Origin: Orbaceae bacterium ESL0727 | Lineage (GTDB): Bacteria; Pseudomonadota; Gammaproteobacteria; Enterobacterales; Orbaceae | DNA: 64,000 bases | Reading direction: 5' to 3' | Assembly: GCA_029433345.1 (NCBI GenBank) | Contig: JAQTHY010000001.1 | Span: 372,001-436,000, forward strand | In this document: piece after piece, positions 1-14,353 of the stretch | How the letters are laid out: each line of letters opens with the position of its first letter | How positions within the stretch are numbered: the first letter of the stretch is position 1 | The notes under the pieces: generated by a model | Seen by the model: the letters and a program-made list of their open reading frames with translations, nothing else | Databases searched by the model: none | What the model was told of the DNA's origin: nothing | Made by a program: the position numbers and the translations under genes

Positions 1-109
1 AGATACCTAATTCGCCTTCACTACCAGTAACTCTGATTCGCTGAACATCACCTGAAAAAAGGTGAGATTCAGCACTAACGACTTCTAGTTGATAGGAAGT
101 TAGTGCCAT
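1..109 (-). CDS. atpC: ATP synthase epsilon subunit, N-terminal part (cut by window edge)
   Basis: Only the first 36 codons lie in the window. They read [20 protein letters not shown], then a [17 protein letters not shown] stretch typical of the beta-sandwich domain of the F1 epsilon subunit. Epsilon sits on the central stalk with gamma, couples rotation and inhibits ATP hydrolysis. The gene starts 40 bases after atpD on the same strand, its normal place at the end of the atp operon. The C-terminal helical domain is outside the window. Confidence 0.93.
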   Translation of the reverse strand, partial: MALTSYQLEVVSAESHLFSGDVQRIRVTGSEGELGI

Positions 110-149
110 AAGATTGTCTCCATAATACCGCTTACAAATTATCGCTTAT

Positions 150-1815
<1,666 letters not shown>

Positions 1816-2685
1816 CTAATTCGACACTGCTGCTGCACCGGATACAATATCGATTAACTCATTGGTAATCGCACTTTGACGTGCTTTGTTATACACAATT
1901 TGTAAATCTTTAATTAAATTTGCTCCGTTATCTGTCGCCGCTTTCATTGCGACCATTCTTGCAGCCTGTTCACTCGCTAAATTTTCAACCACAGCTTGAT
2001 AAACTTGTGATTCAATATAACGGCGTAACATTACATCTAATAATGAACTCGCATCAGGTTCATAAATATAATCCCATGACTTTTCTTTCAATTCATCATC
2101 TTCTGATGGCAATAATGGTAATAATTGTTGAATAGTCGGTTTTTGTGACATCGTATTGATAAATTTATTTGTGACAATATAAAGTCTATCAATTTTACCA
2201 TTATCATACGCTTCTAGCATTGTCTTGACCGGCCCAATCAGATCAGATAAGGTGGGCTCATCGCCCATACCTGTCACTTGAGTGAGAATATTGGTTTTTA
2301 TCGAAGAAAAGAAAGAGACTCCACGCGATCCAATGACTGCGACATCAGCGCCAATACCTTTCTCTTGCCAAGCAGTCATATCTGATAAGACTGTTTTAAA
2401 GAGATTAATATTCAAGCCACCACACAATCCGCGATCAGTTGAAATAATTAGGTAACCAACACGTTTAACATCCCGCATTTCAAGATAGGGGTGTTTTACG
2501 CTTGAGTGCGCTAACGCTAAATGCCCAATCACTTCACGAATCATCTCTGCATAAGGGCGACTTGCCGCCATTCTATCTTGCGTTTTACGCATTTTAGAAT
2601 TAGCCACCATCTCCATTGCTTTAGTGATTTTCTGTGTGCTTTGGATACTGGAAATCTTCGTTCTTATCTCTTTTGCATTAGCCAT
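1816..2685 (-). CDS. atpG: ATP synthase F1 gamma subunit
   Basis: Central rotating shaft of F1. The protein has 289 residues, normal for enteric gamma. The N-terminal helix ([29 protein letters not shown]) and the C-terminal helix ([21 protein letters not shown]...) that form the coiled-coil shaft are both present, as is the [11 protein letters not shown] segment. It follows atpA by 28 bases. Downstream is the unusual 283-base gap before atpD. Confidence 0.97.
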   Translation of the reverse strand: MANAKEIRTKISSIQSTQKITKAMEMVANSKMRKTQDRMAASRPYAEMIREVIGHLALAHSSVKHPYLEMRDVKRVGYLIISTDRGLCGGLNINLFKTVLSDMTAWQEKGIGADVAVIGSRGVSFFSSIKTNILTQVTGMGDEPTLSDLIGPVKTMLEAYDNGKIDRLYIVTNKFINTMSQKPTIQQLLPLLPSEDDELKEKSWDYIYEPDASSLLDVMLRRYIESQVYQAVVENLASEQAARMVAMKAATDNGANLIKDLQIVYNKARQSAITNELIDIVSGAAAVSN

Positions 2686-2713
2686 TATTTACCTCTCGTC
2701 AGCAACGTTCTGC

Positions 2714-4255
2714 TTACCAAGTCTGAGTTGATTTAAAACTATCTAACATCTCTTTTAGCTTCGCTTCAATCTCATCATTGTAGTTACCTGTCGCATCCAC
2801 TTGTTTCATGAAGTCGCCATATTGGCTATGTGCATACGCAAGTAGTGCTGCTTCAAAAGGCAATACTTTTACCAATTCAACGTCTTCTAAATATCCACGT
2901 TCTGCTGCATAAAGTACAATTGATTGTTCAGCAACAGTCATTGGTGAATATTGCTTCTGTTTTAATAATTCGGTAACTTTTTCACCATGGCTTAATTGGC
3001 TACGAGTCGCTTCATCCAAATCAGAAGCGAATTGAGAAAATGCAGCCAATTCACGATATTGTGCCAATGCGGTACGAATACCACCCGATAATTTTTTCAT
3101 TATCTTAGTTTGCGCTGCACCACCAACACGTGATACAGAAATACCAGGGTTAACCGCCGGACGAATACCAGCATTAAATAAGCTAGTTTCAAGGAAAATC
3201 TGTCCATCAGTAATTGAAATTACATTGGTTGGAACAAATGCAGATACATCCCCTGCTTGTGTTTCAATAATTGGTAAAGCTGTTAATGATCCTGTTTTAC
3301 CTTTTACTTCACCTTTAGTGAACTCTTCAACATAATCCTCGTTTACACGTGCAGCACGTTCTAATAAACGAGAGTGAAGATAGAACACATCGCCCGGATA
3401 AGCTTCACGTCCAGGTGGACGACGAAGTAGCAGGGAAATTTGACGATACGCAACAGCTTGTTTTGATAGATCATCATAAACAATTAACGCATCTTGACCA
3501 CGATCACGGAAATATTCTCCCATTGCGCAACCAGCATAAGGTGCTAAATATTGCAGTGCTGCAGATTCTGATGCAGAAGCAACAACAACAATGGTATTTT
3601 TAAGCGCACCGTGTTCGGCTAATTTACGAACCACATTAGCAATAGTGGACTGTTTTTGACCGATGGCAACATAAATACATTTCACACCAGAATCACGTTG
3701 ATTAATAATCGCATCAACGGCTAGTGCGGTTTTACCTGTTTGGCGGTCGCCAATGATTAATTCACGTTGTCCACGACCAATTGGAATCATAGAGTCAACG
3801 GCTTTATAACCTGTTTGCAAGGCTTGATCAACAGACTTACGATCAATAACGCCTGGCGCTACTACTTCAACGGGTGAAAATCCGTCATGTTGAACGGTAC
3901 CTTTACCATCGATCGGTGCACCTAGTGTATTAATCACGCGCCCAAGTAAGCCATCACCAACTGGAACTTGTAAAATACGACCTGTACATTGAACTTTCAT
4001 ACCTTCAGAAAGATCTTCGTATGGCCCCATTACCACTGCACCAACAGAATCTCTTTCTAGATTCAATGCCATCGCATAACGATTTCCCGGTAATGCAATC
4101 ATTTCACCTTGCATAACTTCGGTCAATCCATGGATACGAAGAATACCATCACTGACTGATATAATCGTTCCTTCATTATGAGCTTCGCTCACAATATTGA
4201 ACTGAGCTATTCGCTCTTTAATTAGTTCACTTATTTCAGTTGAATTTAGATGCAT
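2714..4255 (-). CDS. atpA: ATP synthase F1 alpha subunit
   Basis: Non-catalytic nucleotide-binding subunit of the F1 head, alternating with beta. The 513-residue length equals E. coli AtpA, and the N-terminus [20 protein letters not shown] matches the family start. The P-loop GDRQTGKT is at residues 169-176. The [11 protein letters not shown] and [19 protein letters not shown] segments are intact. It starts 11 bases after atpH and precedes atpG, the standard order. Confidence 0.98.
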   Translation of the reverse strand: MHLNSTEISELIKERIAQFNIVSEAHNEGTIISVSDGILRIHGLTEVMQGEMIALPGNRYAMALNLERDSVGAVVMGPYEDLSEGMKVQCTGRILQVPVGDGLLGRVINTLGAPIDGKGTVQHDGFSPVEVVAPGVIDRKSVDQALQTGYKAVDSMIPIGRGQRELIIGDRQTGKTALAVDAIINQRDSGVKCIYVAIGQKQSTIANVVRKLAEHGALKNTIVVVASASESAALQYLAPYAGCAMGEYFRDRGQDALIVYDDLSKQAVAYRQISLLLRRPPGREAYPGDVFYLHSRLLERAARVNEDYVEEFTKGEVKGKTGSLTALPIIETQAGDVSAFVPTNVISITDGQIFLETSLFNAGIRPAVNPGISVSRVGGAAQTKIMKKLSGGIRTALAQYRELAAFSQFASDLDEATRSQLSHGEKVTELLKQKQYSPMTVAEQSIVLYAAERGYLEDVELVKVLPFEAALLAYAHSQYGDFMKQVDATGNYNDEIEAKLKEMLDSFKSTQTW

Positions 4256-4266
4256 TATCAGTCCCC

Positions 4267-4800
4267 TTAAGACTGTAGAACGTCATTTAAACGATTTAGA
4301 CGCCCTCTGATACTACTATCAATAACCATATCACCCGTACGAATAATAAAACCAGAAATGAGCGATTCATCAATCTGACATTTTAGTTTTACTTTTCGCG
4401 ATAAACGTTGCTCGACTGCTTCGGCTATTTTACTCAGTTGTGTTTTAGTCAATTCGCTGGCTGAAATTACATCAACATCAGCAACTTCTTCACGTTCTAA
4501 ATAATATTGATTAAAAAGTGTTAATACTTCTGGTAACAAATATAATCGTTTATTTTCCGCCATGACCTTTATAAAGTTACAACCATAATCATCCAGTACA
4601 TCTTTACAGATATCCGTCATTATTTTTGCAACTGATTCTGGCTTCATATCTGATGTCAAAATATTTTTTACTTGATCATTTTGACTCACTTCTGAAGCTA
4701 AACCCAGCATCGTTTGCCATGCTTGGATGCTATTATGTTCTATGGCAAAATCAAAAGCAGCTTTAGCATAAGGACGAGCAATTGTAATTAAATCAGTCAT
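4267..4800 (-). CDS. atpH: ATP synthase delta subunit
   Basis: Peripheral-stalk subunit that joins the b dimer to the top of F1. Its 177 residues match the family length. The N-terminal helical domain ([15 protein letters not shown]) and the C-terminal conserved stretch ([21 protein letters not shown]) are recognisable. The gene sits between atpF (13 bases) and atpA (11 bases), so identity is fixed by both sequence and position. Confidence 0.97.
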   Translation of the reverse strand: MTDLITIARPYAKAAFDFAIEHNSIQAWQTMLGLASEVSQNDQVKNILTSDMKPESVAKIMTDICKDVLDDYGCNFIKVMAENKRLYLLPEVLTLFNQYYLEREEVADVDVISASELTKTQLSKIAEAVEQRLSRKVKLKCQIDESLISGFIIRTGDMVIDSSIRGRLNRLNDVLQS

Positions 4801-4813
4801 TGCTCAATTCTCC

Positions 4814-5284
4814 TTATAGTTCAGCAACAAGTTTATCAATGATGTCACTATTAGCAGCTTCATTGACTGAACGTTCGATAATTTTTTCTGCACCTGCAAT
4901 CGCAAGCGTAGCAACTTTTTGTTTTAACTCTTCTTCTGCGCGTTTACGTTCTGCTTCTACTTCGGCATAACCTTGCGCTACAATTCGCTCTCTCTCACGA
5001 GTTGCTTCTTGTTTTGCTTCGTCCAAAATAGCAGACTTACGTTTATTCGCTTGCTCGATAATGGCGTTCGCCTCAACCTTAGCTTGTTGCATAATTTCAG
5101 ATGTATTCGCTTTGGCTAATTCCAAATCTTTTTTGGCAGTTTCGGCTGAAGTTAATCCATCTGCTATCTCTTTTTGGCGTTTTTCAATTGCGCGAATAAC
5201 AGGTGGCCAAATAAACTTCATACAAAACCAAACAAATAATACAAATGTGATTGCTTGGCCGAGGAGTGTTGCATTCATATTCAT
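4814..5284 (-). CDS. atpF: ATP synthase F0 subunit b
   Basis: Membrane-anchored peripheral stalk subunit, 156 residues as in E. coli. One transmembrane helix at about residues 5-25 ([20 protein letters not shown]) is followed by a long charged alanine- and glutamate-rich coiled coil that dimerises and meets delta. The conserved N-terminus [12 protein letters not shown] fixes the start. Located between atpE and atpH. Confidence 0.97.
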   Translation of the reverse strand: MNMNATLLGQAITFVLFVWFCMKFIWPPVIRAIEKRQKEIADGLTSAETAKKDLELAKANTSEIMQQAKVEANAIIEQANKRKSAILDEAKQEATRERERIVAQGYAEVEAERKRAEEELKQKVATLAIAGAEKIIERSVNEAANSDIIDKLVAEL

Positions 5285-5342
5285 GAGACAATTCCTCTTT
5301 GATTTTCTATTTTATCAATCATTAATAAATATTGATACAAAT

Positions 5343-5597
<255 letters not shown>

Positions 5598-5612
5598 TTA
5601 ATAAAAATACTA

Positions 5613-6404
<792 letters not shown>

Positions 6405-6634
6405 TTACCTTTTTAAAAACAAAAATATACTCATCCCTTATTAGACCTTCGAAGGCATAAGCAGCTTATTTAATACAGATAGATTAGTATTCTAAACCTA
6501 TTTACCTATATCAAGTCAACTATTGATTCGTAAAATTTTAAATAAAAACACTTTTAGTCAATTTTTACATTCTATCAATTGTTGCAAAAACTTCGTTAAC
6601 AGCGGCGGCAATTATATCATTATTAATGAGCGTA

Positions 6635-7969
6635 TTAACAACACTTAACCGCATCAGCAATCTGTTCAGCAAATTTAGTGACTTCAGTTTTATCTTCACC
6701 TTCAACCATGACGCGAATTAAAGGTTCAGTCCCTGATTTGCGAATTAATACACGGCCTTTCCCCATTAATATTGATTCAACCTGCTTAATGACTTGATTA
6801 ACTTTAGGGTTAGATAACGGATCGATTTGTTCTGTAACTTGGACATTAATCAATACCTGTGGCAATAATTTCATGCCACTACAGAGATCAGCTAACGACA
6901 TATGATTACGTACCATAGCAATTAATACTTGTAAACCGGCTACAATACCATCACCTGTTGTTGTTTTATCAAGTAGCAACACATGCCCCGAATTTTCAGC
7001 TCCAAGACGCCATTTTTTTTCGATAAGTTTTTCAAGCACATAACGATCGCCAACTTTAGCTCGCAAAAAGGGAATGCCTAAGTTCTTTAATGCAATTTCG
7101 AGCCCCATATTACTCATCAACGTACCCACTACACCACCTTGTAGTTGACCTTGTCTAAGCATTTCACGCGCAATAATATAGATAATCAGATCGCCATCAA
7201 TTACTTGACCATTATGATCGACTAAAATAACACGATCACCATCACCATCCAGCGCAAAACCTAAATCAGCCTTTTCAGTCTGTACACGATGAATCAGTTT
7301 TTTTACATTAGTAGCACCACAATTTTCATTAATATTTAGACCATCAGGATCACAACCAATTTTAATGACTTGCGCCCCTAATTCTCTTAACACATTTGGT
7401 GCAATATGATAAGTAGCACCATTAGCACAATCCACAACGATCTTTAGACCGGCTAGACTAAGATCATGCGCAAAAGTACTTTTACAAAATTCGATATAAC
7501 GTCCGGCTGCATCCGGAATTCGGCTAGCCTTGCCTAATTGTTGTGAATCAACACAATCAATCGCTTTATCAAGCTCTGCTTCAATTTGTAGTTCGATAGC
7601 ATCATCTAATTTTTTTCCTTCAGTGGAAAAAAACTTAATTCCATTATCATAAAAAGGATTATGTGAAGCAGAAATCACGACACCGGCATCAGCGCGAAAT
7701 GTTCGCGTTAAATAAGCAATCGCTGGTGTGGGCATCGGTCCGGTAAATGCCGTTGCAACACCAGCTGAAGCAAACCCTGCTTCTAATGCAGATTCCAACA
7801 TATAACCAGAGATTCGAGTATCTTTACCAATTAACACTTTTTTAACACCATCCTTAGCCAATACACGTCCAGCTGCCCAACCCAATTTCAGTACAAAATC
7901 AGGGGTAATGGGATAACTTCCCACACGTCCACGAATACCATCAGTACCAAAATATTTACGTTCGGACAT
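6635..7969 (-). CDS. glmM: Phosphoglucosamine mutase
   Basis: Converts glucosamine-6-phosphate to glucosamine-1-phosphate on the route to UDP-GlcNAc for peptidoglycan and LPS. The 444-residue length is standard. The phosphoserine loop VVISASHNP places the catalytic serine at residue 102. The metal-binding DGDGDR and the sugar-phosphate-binding [14 protein letters not shown] loop are present. The start [14 protein letters not shown] fits the family and has an AGGAGA-type ribosome site upstream. Its pathway partners glmU and glmS lie elsewhere in this window (33-36 kb). Confidence 0.97.
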   Translation of the reverse strand: MSERKYFGTDGIRGRVGSYPITPDFVLKLGWAAGRVLAKDGVKKVLIGKDTRISGYMLESALEAGFASAGVATAFTGPMPTPAIAYLTRTFRADAGVVISASHNPFYDNGIKFFSTEGKKLDDAIELQIEAELDKAIDCVDSQQLGKASRIPDAAGRYIEFCKSTFAHDLSLAGLKIVVDCANGATYHIAPNVLRELGAQVIKIGCDPDGLNINENCGATNVKKLIHRVQTEKADLGFALDGDGDRVILVDHNGQVIDGDLIIYIIAREMLRQGQLQGGVVGTLMSNMGLEIALKNLGIPFLRAKVGDRYVLEKLIEKKWRLGAENSGHVLLLDKTTTGDGIVAGLQVLIAMVRNHMSLADLCSGMKLLPQVLINVQVTEQIDPLSNPKVNQVIKQVESILMGKGRVLIRKSGTEPLIRVMVEGEDKTEVTKFAEQIADAVKCC

Positions 7970-8018
7970 TGCGTTCTCCTTTATATCAATTCGTAACTTA
8001 TGAAAACAGATTAATTGG

Positions 8019-8049
8019 ATGTTTCAGAACTACTATACGTTTATGTATA
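8019..8049 (+). repeat. Dispersed intergenic repeat, copy 1
   Basis: One of five closely matching 29-31 base copies in this window. It starts GTTTCAGAACTAC and ends TATACGTTTATGTATA, the second half being an imperfect palindrome (TATAC, six bases, GTATA). It lies between the end of tyrA and the start of glmM. Other copies are at 25702, 32245, 40611 and 57329. Confidence 0.7.
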
Positions 8050-8129
8050 TATTTATGACTCGTTAAGATAATCATTTTATCTCATATTTAATCATCTATT
8101 TGATTTTAAAAGATAATAAATATAAATGA

Positions 8130-9251
8130 CTATTCCCGATTATCATTAGCCAATTTGAGTAACGTTTGGCTTTCGGTAATAAAACGTTGTGCATAATCGC
8201 CAAACCACTCTGTTACCTCATTAAAATTTTTGATAAATTGTGCTTTATCACGTTTTTCAATTAATTCAACTAATTGCCCAAATCGCGCATAATAACGTTT
8301 AATTAATTCAATATTATCATCCGAGGCCATAATAATATCAGCATATAACTGTGGATCTTGCGCAAATAATCTGCCGACCATCATTAATTCTAATCGATAA
8401 ATAGGTGAAGATAGCGCAATTAATTGTTCTAAATCGGCATGTTCCCGTTGCAAATTAACACCATATGAAAACGAGGTGAAGTGGCGAAGGGCTTGAATAA
8501 AAGACATACATTGATCATGTTGCTTAGCTAAAATCGGATATAAATTAGCTCCCCAAATCTGCATCTGTTCAATCAGCCATTGATATTGTTCAGGATAACG
8601 CCCTTCACAATAGACAATAATTTGTTTGGCTAAATTAGGAACATCAGGACCAAACATTGGATGCAATCCAACCACTGGGCCCGAATGTTTTGCTAACATT
8701 GCTTGGAGTGGCTTAGCTTTAATAGAGGTAAAATCAGTTAAAATACATCCTGGCGGCAGGGGCGGTAATTGTGCAATCACATCAATTGTTTTATTAATGG
8801 GTACAGTGACAATCACAGCAGCCGCATCAGCTACAACTTTGTCAGCCTGAGACATCGTTTTAGAACCTAATGTTTTAACGTGATAGCCAGATAAAGTGAA
8901 TAAGCGTGAAAATAACCGCCCCATCTGGCCATTACCACCAATAATAACAATTGAACCTTTTCCGGTATAGACTTTTTTAAAACCTTTATCATGTTCACTA
9001 AGATAAGATTCCCGCATTAGGCGTCGTAAAATATCTTCAATCAATAATGGTGAAATACCCGAAATTTCAGCTTCCTGCCGCCTTTTTTTGAGCATATCTG
9101 CTTCACGTTTGGGATCATAAATAGGAATGCCCTGTTTACTTTTAACTTCACCTACTTGAGCAACTAAGGCTAATCGCTTAGTTATCAAAGATAAAATAGT
9201 TTTATCAACTTCATCGATTTGTTCTCGTAATGCCAATAGCTCCGTAGACAT
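8130..9251 (-). CDS. tyrA: Bifunctional chorismate mutase / prephenate dehydrogenase (T-protein)
   Basis: Makes 4-hydroxyphenylpyruvate for tyrosine synthesis in two steps. Residues about 1-90 are an AroQ-type chorismate mutase ([20 protein letters not shown]...). Residues about 95-373 are the NAD-dependent prephenate dehydrogenase, with the Rossmann loop [16 protein letters not shown]. The 373-residue fused form is characteristic of gammaproteobacteria. The gene is divergent from xthA across a 109-base gap that must hold both promoters. No leader peptide or attenuator was evident. Confidence 0.96.
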   Translation of the reverse strand: MSTELLALREQIDEVDKTILSLITKRLALVAQVGEVKSKQGIPIYDPKREADMLKKRRQEAEISGISPLLIEDILRRLMRESYLSEHDKGFKKVYTGKGSIVIIGGNGQMGRLFSRLFTLSGYHVKTLGSKTMSQADKVVADAAAVIVTVPINKTIDVIAQLPPLPPGCILTDFTSIKAKPLQAMLAKHSGPVVGLHPMFGPDVPNLAKQIIVYCEGRYPEQYQWLIEQMQIWGANLYPILAKQHDQCMSFIQALRHFTSFSYGVNLQREHADLEQLIALSSPIYRLELMMVGRLFAQDPQLYADIIMASDDNIELIKRYYARFGQLVELIEKRDKAQFIKNFNEVTEWFGDYAQRFITESQTLLKLANDNRE

Positions 9252-9360
9252 ATTCTTTGATTCCTGATAATGACGTCTCTTTACTTAATAACTTAACAGT
9301 ATAACGTATTTTTGGTAGGATGAGACAGTCACTACAATTTATAAACATAAAATAATTATT

Positions 9361-10173
9361 ATGAACTTTATCTCTTTTAATATTAATAGCCTTAGAGCAC
9401 GCATTCATCAATTATCGGCAATTATCAATAAATATCAACCTGATATTATTGGTCTGCAAGAAACTAAAGTACATGATGACCAATTCCCTATCGCAGATTT
9501 AGCAGAATTTGGTTATTATTTAAACTATCATGGACAGAAAGGACATTATGGTGTTGCATTATTGACCAAATCGAAACCCATTTCTGTGCAATGTGGTTTT
9601 CCTGATGATACTGAAGACGCGCAGCGACGATTAATTATCGCCGAATTACCCACCAAACAAGGAAATCTAACCGTCATTAATGGTTATTTTCCACAAGGTG
9701 AATCGCTTCATCACGAAACAAAATACCCAGCCAAACGTAAATTTTATCAAGATCTCATCAATTATATCAATGACCGTAGGCTAAGTGGTCAAATGTCCTT
9801 GATTATGGGAGATATGAATATTTGTCCAACTGATTTAGATGTTGGCATAAATGCAGAGAGTCAAAAACGTTGGCTACGTACAGGCAAATGTTCATTTTTA
9901 CCTGAAGAACGTGAATGGATGACACATTTGATGTCATTAGGTTTTATCGATACTTATCGACAAAGTCATCCAGACGAAAAAGAATATTCATGGTTTGACT
10001 ATCGTTCATCTGGTTTTAGTTCTAATACTGGTTTGCGTATTGATCTTATTTTGGCTAGCCAGTCATTACAACGTTATTGTAAAAATACCGGTATTGATCA
10101 CGAAATAAGAGCCATGGAAAAACCATCAGATCATGCCCCTATCTGGGCAGAGTTTGATTTATCAAAACAATAA
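9361..10173 (+). CDS. xthA: Exonuclease III
   Basis: Mg-dependent 3'-5' exonuclease and AP endonuclease of base-excision repair. It has 270 residues, the normal size. Visible active-site parts are LQETK with Glu34, [11 protein letters not shown] (Asp/Asn metal and catalytic pair) and the C-terminal SDHAPIW with the catalytic histidine near residue 258. It starts [14 protein letters not shown], as expected. It is followed after 11 bases by xseA, so two DNA-repair nucleases form a likely operon. Confidence 0.96.
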   Translation: MNFISFNINSLRARIHQLSAIINKYQPDIIGLQETKVHDDQFPIADLAEFGYYLNYHGQKGHYGVALLTKSKPISVQCGFPDDTEDAQRRLIIAELPTKQGNLTVINGYFPQGESLHHETKYPAKRKFYQDLINYINDRRLSGQMSLIMGDMNICPTDLDVGINAESQKRWLRTGKCSFLPEEREWMTHLMSLGFIDTYRQSHPDEKEYSWFDYRSSGFSSNTGLRIDLILASQSLQRYCKNTGIDHEIRAMEKPSDHAPIWAEFDLSKQ

Positions 10174-10184
10174 AAGAGAATGCT

Positions 10185-11564
10185 ATGCTAACCAATGACA
10201 TATTTAACTCGGATGTGGTAGCCAATAAATCCGTTTTATCTGTAAAAGATCTAAACCAGATAGTGAAAGATCTCTTAACCGATGCCATTGGGCAAATTTG
10301 GTTGGTCGGTGAGATCTCCAACTTTTCTCGTCCGGCTTCGGGTCATTGGTATTTCACCCTAAAAGATGAAGTTGCTCAAGTTCGCTGTGCAATGTTTCGT
10401 AATAGTAATAGCCGTGTCGGCTTTATTCCACAAAATGGCCAACAAGTTTTGGTTAGCGCTACAGTAACACTCTATGAAGCACGTGGTGATTATCAGTTAG
10501 TACTCGATAAAATGCAGCCAGCTGGAGCGGGCCTATTACAGCAGCGATTTGAGCAATTAAAACAAAAATTAAATGCCGAGGGAATATTTGATGCAATTCA
10601 TAAAAAACCCTTACCGCAATCTATTCGTACTGTTGGAATTATCACTTCGTCAACAGGTGCTGCTTTACACGATATTTGCCAAATATTAAAAAGGAGAGAT
10701 CCCAGTTTACGTCTGATCATTTACCCAACACAAGTCCAGGGTAATGAGGCTGCGTCGCAAATTGCCCATATGATTCAAATTGCCAATTTACGGCAAGAAT
10801 GTGATGTATTAATTGTTGGGCGTGGTGGTGGGTCGCTTGAAGATCTCTGGGCGTTTAATGAAGAGGTGGTGGCACGAGCAATCTTTGATAGCTCGCTACC
10901 AATTGTGAGTGCGGTTGGACATGAAGTTGATTTTACCATTGCTGACTTTGTAGCTGATGTAAGGGCGGCAACACCATCAGCAGCAGCCGAACTTGTTAGT
11001 CGGAATCAATCTGAGCAACTTAAGCGTATAGACGTGCAAGAACAACATCTCGCTATGGCGATGGATTATTATTTTGTCCGTTGCCAAAAGAAGTTAAATA
11101 GTTTAATTCAACAATTACAAGGACAACATCCACAAACTAAGTTGGCAAAACAACTCAATCTATTACTCAATTTTCGTCATACACTCTATGCAACTATTCA
11201 GCAATATTTTACTAAACAGACTAACCGTTATATTCTCTTAGATAAAAAATTATCCCAACAATCTCCTCAAAACAAGATTATTCGGTATCAACAACGAATC
11301 GAATCAGATCATCAACAAATCATCAATGCAATCCAGAAAAAGCTTACTGAAATAAACTATCGATTTGCTATCCAAGCAGCACAGCTCAATAGCGTTAGTC
11401 CACTGGCAACGTTAGAGCGTGGTTATTCGGTTACACTTAACCAACAACAGACGATCATTCGACAAACTGAACAAGTGAAAATTGGTGAAACCATTATTAC
11501 GCGTTTAAAGGAAGGGACACTGTTCAGCCAAATTTCTAAAATCATACTCCCTCAAACAAAATGA
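10185..11564 (+). CDS. xseA: Exodeoxyribonuclease VII large subunit
   Basis: Catalytic large subunit of the single-strand-specific exonuclease VII. The N-terminal OB-fold begins with [14 protein letters not shown] and [24 protein letters not shown]. The central catalytic domain has [19 protein letters not shown] and [33 protein letters not shown] coiled-coil region follows, ending in LERGYSVT. The 459-residue length is normal. The small subunit gene xseB is not in the window. Confidence 0.96.
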   Translation: MLTNDIFNSDVVANKSVLSVKDLNQIVKDLLTDAIGQIWLVGEISNFSRPASGHWYFTLKDEVAQVRCAMFRNSNSRVGFIPQNGQQVLVSATVTLYEARGDYQLVLDKMQPAGAGLLQQRFEQLKQKLNAEGIFDAIHKKPLPQSIRTVGIITSSTGAALHDICQILKRRDPSLRLIIYPTQVQGNEAASQIAHMIQIANLRQECDVLIVGRGGGSLEDLWAFNEEVVARAIFDSSLPIVSAVGHEVDFTIADFVADVRAATPSAAAELVSRNQSEQLKRIDVQEQHLAMAMDYYFVRCQKKLNSLIQQLQGQHPQTKLAKQLNLLLNFRHTLYATIQQYFTKQTNRYILLDKKLSQQSPQNKIIRYQQRIESDHQQIINAIQKKLTEINYRFAIQAAQLNSVSPLATLERGYSVTLNQQQTIIRQTEQVKIGETIITRLKEGTLFSQISKIILPQTK

Positions 11565-11582
11565 TATATGGATTAGCAATAT

Positions 11583-11690
11583 AAGATAACCGAACGTGAA
11601 CAACTACTATTGGTCATGAGTGATAGTGGATCTGTCATTAGAAATTGCATGTAAGCGGCTAAAAGATTCTAGAATAAAACTTTATAAAAT
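11583..11690 (+). pseudogene. Possible remnant of a transposase helix-turn-helix (very tentative)
   Basis: In the xseA-thyA gap, the frame from 11583 reads KITEREQLLLVMSDSGSVIR and then hits a stop. The opening TEREQ and the SxR spacing recall the N-terminal helix-turn-helix of IS30-family transposases, but only about 25 residues are left. No terminal repeats are visible. It could equally be chance. Confidence 0.2.
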
Positions 11691-11735
11691 CTTCATAAAA
11701 CCGCTATATTGAATGATTATAAATATAATATATCG

Positions 11736-12530
11736 TTAAATCGCAACGGGTGCTTTAATAGCAGGATAAGGATCGTAACCGACAATTTCAAAATCTTCAA
11801 ATTCATAATCAAAAATAGTCGGCGGTTTTCGCTTAATCACTAACTTCGGTAATGCCCTCGGTTCGCGGCTTAATTGCGTATGAGTCTGTTCCAGATGATT
11901 TAAGTAAAGATGCGTATCACCACCCGTCCAAACAAAGTCACCCACTTCTAAATCACACTGTTGAGCAATCATATGGACTAAGAGTGAATAACTCGCAATA
12001 TTAAACGGTAAGCCTAAAAAAACATCACAAGAACGTTGGTAAAGCTGGCAAGAAAGTTTACCGTCAGCCACATAAAACTGGAAGAATGCATGGCATGGTG
12101 CCAATGCCATTTGATCCAACTCACCAACATTCCATGCTGATACAATCATTCGACGTGAATCGGGATCATTTTTAATCTGTTCTATGAGTTGAGAAATCTG
12201 ATCAATTTTTCTGCCATCAGCCGCTCCCCAAGAGCGCCACTGCTTACCATAAATAGGGCCTAAATCACCATTTTCATCAGCCCATTCATCCCAAATAGTG
12301 ACTTTATTATCATGCAGGTAACGAACGTTTGTATCACCTTTTAAAAACCAAAGTAGTTCATGAATAATAGAACGAAGATGACATTTCTTTGTGGTAACTA
12401 ATGGGAATCCTTCTTGTAGATTAAATCGCATTTGATAACCAAATAGAGATAACGTTCCTGTTCCCGTACGATCAGATTTAGGCGTACCTTCATCTAAAAT
12501 TTTTTGCATTAATGCTAAATATTGTTTCAT
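11736..12530 (-). CDS. thyA: Thymidylate synthase
   Basis: Methylates dUMP to dTMP using 5,10-methylene-THF. The protein has 264 residues, exactly the E. coli length. The catalytic Cys146 lies in [12 protein letters not shown], and the [29 protein letters not shown] and [10 protein letters not shown] motifs are intact. It starts 2 bases after the lgt stop, so the two are translationally linked, as in enterics. It faces xseA across a 171-base convergent gap. Confidence 0.98.
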   Translation of the reverse strand: MKQYLALMQKILDEGTPKSDRTGTGTLSLFGYQMRFNLQEGFPLVTTKKCHLRSIIHELLWFLKGDTNVRYLHDNKVTIWDEWADENGDLGPIYGKQWRSWGAADGRKIDQISQLIEQIKNDPDSRRMIVSAWNVGELDQMALAPCHAFFQFYVADGKLSCQLYQRSCDVFLGLPFNIASYSLLVHMIAQQCDLEVGDFVWTGGDTHLYLNHLEQTHTQLSREPRALPKLVIKRKPPTIFDYEFEDFEIVGYDPYPAIKAPVAI

Positions 12531-12532
12531 AA

Positions 12533-13396
12533 TTATCTCGCTATTGGTTTACATCTATAAGCATAAAAAAGAATTGCTGCACCACCTAAGATCATCGGTA
12601 AACATAAAATCTGTCCCATACTAAAGAAATGCAAAAACAGCCCTAACTGTTCGTCAGGTTGTCTAAAGAATTCGATCATAAAGCGGAATAAGCCATAACA
12701 AACTAAAAAGAGTCCTGATACAGCGCCTGTTGGTCTTTTTTTACAAACAAAAAGATTCAATATAATAAATAAAATTATTCCTTCAAATAACATTTCATAT
12801 AATTGGGAAGGATGACGAGGTAATATGCCGTGCAACTCAGCATAGAGAGAGTACCATTCAGGATGCGCTTGTACAAACATGAAATCAGCATGGGTAGAGC
12901 TTGGAAATAGCATACCAATCGAAGAACGCGTGACACGTCCCCATAATTCACCATTAATAAAATTGCCAAATCGTCCAAACATCAAACCAATAGGAACCAA
13001 GGGAGCGACAAAATCAGAAACCTGTAAAAATGATTTTTTCGTTTTTTTAGCAAAAATAGCAATGGTAACTAAAGCACCAATTAATCCGCCATGAAAAGAC
13101 ATTCCCCCTTCCCATACTTTAAAGAGAATAACAGGATCGGCAATGAACATAGAAAAATTGTAAAATAAGATATAGCCGAGTCGTCCACCAATAAACAGCC
13201 CTAAAAATCCCCAAAAAAGTAAATTTTCAACTTGTTGTTTTGTCCAACCACTATGCGGTTTCTTTGCCCGCCGATTAGCAAGCCATAATGCGCCTAAGAC
13301 ACCAAATAGATACATTGCACCGTACCAATGGAGAGAAATAGGACCAATAGAAAAAGCAATAGGATCGAAATCAGGAAATTGTAGATAATGATTCAT
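12533..13396 (-). CDS. lgt: Prolipoprotein diacylglyceryl transferase
   Basis: Inner-membrane enzyme that moves a diacylglyceryl group from phosphatidylglycerol to the lipobox cysteine of prolipoproteins. It has 287 residues and about seven hydrophobic segments. The signature [16 protein letters not shown] and the GGMSFHGGL segment are present. The start overlaps the rppH stop by 4 bases, and thyA follows closely. In E. coli ptsP separates rppH from lgt; here it is absent. Confidence 0.97.
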   Translation of the reverse strand: MNHYLQFPDFDPIAFSIGPISLHWYGAMYLFGVLGALWLANRRAKKPHSGWTKQQVENLLFWGFLGLFIGGRLGYILFYNFSMFIADPVILFKVWEGGMSFHGGLIGALVTIAIFAKKTKKSFLQVSDFVAPLVPIGLMFGRFGNFINGELWGRVTRSSIGMLFPSSTHADFMFVQAHPEWYSLYAELHGILPRHPSQLYEMLFEGIILFIILNLFVCKKRPTGAVSGLFLVCYGLFRFMIEFFRQPDEQLGLFLHFFSMGQILCLPMILGGAAILFYAYRCKPIAR

Positions 13397-13965
13397 TTAT
13401 TAATACGCTGCCTATTTTTTCGTTTATGTGCAAAGAAATTAAATCGCTTCTTCAAAGGTATTGGATTTTGAGTATTATCGATTTCTATTTGCATAGCAAA
13501 TACTAATGAGGCAAATTCTTTCATTGCTTTTCGATAAACGTCTCGTTTAAATGCAATAACCTGACGAATTGGATACCAATAATTAACCCATTTCCAATCG
13601 TCGAATTCTGGAGTTGAAGAAACATTAAGATTAATAGCCGATACACTAGAAACAAGTTCTAACAAAAACCATTTCTGCTTTTGCCCAATACATACTGGTT
13701 GGTTTTCCCAACGAATCATTCGTTTAGGAAGTTTATAACGCAACCAGCCGTTGGTAACTGATAAAATTTTTACATGCTGGGGTAATAATCCGACTTCTTC
13801 ATTTAACTCACGGAACATTGCTTGTTCTGGAGTTTCATTTATTTTTATTCCGCCCTGAGGAAATTGCCAAGAATGTTGCCCATAACGACGAGCCCAAAGC
13901 ACTTGGCCATACCTATTACAAATAACAATTCCTACATTTGGACGGTAGCCATCACTATCAATCAC
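13393..13965 (-). CDS. rppH: RNA pyrophosphohydrolase
   Basis: Nudix hydrolase that removes pyrophosphate from 5'-triphosphorylated mRNAs and so starts RNase E-dependent decay. The Nudix box [20 protein letters not shown] runs from residue 38 to the conserved EVGL. The N-terminus [22 protein letters not shown] is typical. At 190 residues it is slightly longer than E. coli RppH (176), with a basic C-terminal tail ([19 protein letters not shown]). First gene of rppH-lgt-thyA. Confidence 0.95.
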   Translation of the reverse strand: MIDSDGYRPNVGIVICNRYGQVLWARRYGQHSWQFPQGGIKINETPEQAMFRELNEEVGLLPQHVKILSVTNGWLRYKLPKRMIRWENQPVCIGQKQKWFLLELVSSVSAINLNVSSTPEFDDWKWVNYWYPIRQVIAFKRDVYRKAMKEFASLVFAMQIEIDNTQNPIPLKKRFNFFAHKRKNRQRINK

Positions 13966-14192
13966 TGACTACCTCAAAAATCAATTTTCTTTGATCTAAA
14001 TTGTTACATACATCTTATTATAGGTAAACCATTCAAGAAAAATAATTTAATATAGACTAATTGGCATTCAAGTTGGTGATTCTGGCTTAACGTTAAATAT
14101 ACTGCCAATTCGCCTGAGTAGGAGAGAAAAAAGGATATTTAGTCTTGCGTTGTTTAGCTTAATTTAGCCTATCATCCCTTTCCGCTGAGCAT

Positions 14193-14222
14193 AAAAAAAC
14201 CCAGTACATATTCTGTACTGGG
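14193..14222 (-). terminator. Intrinsic terminator of the rRNA operon
   Basis: A perfect 9-bp stem CCCAGTACA/TGTACTGGG with a 5-base loop is followed, in the minus-strand direction, by a run of seven Us. It lies 15 bases downstream of the 5S gene. Confidence 0.9.
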
Positions 14223-14236
14223 CTCCCTAGTTGTTA

Positions 14237-14353
14237 GTCTGGCGGCTCCCTACTCTCACATGGGTAATACCCACACTACCATCGGCACTACGGCGTTTCA
14301 CTTCTGAGTTCGGCATGGGGTCAGGTGGGACCACCGCGCTACTACCGCCAGAC
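14237..14353 (-). rRNA. rrf: 5S ribosomal RNA
   Basis: The minus strand carries the conserved 5S core (GCGCGGTGGTCCCACCTGAC, then CCCATGCCGAACTCAGAAGTG). The ends TCTGGCGG/CCGCCAGA pair to close helix I. Length is about 117 nt. It is last in the operon, just before the terminator. Ends are estimated from pairing. Confidence 0.93.

Noticed and set aside
8060-8082. Fur box-like GATAATCATTTTATC sequence
   Set aside because: Partial match in AT-rich DNA, located between tyrA and glmM, neither an iron gene.
10906-10916. Pasteurellaceae uptake-signal-like words (GAGTGCGGT, TAGTGCGGT)
   Set aside because: Only scattered near matches inside genes. An uptake-signal genome would show dozens of exact AAGTGCGGT copies in 64 kb.
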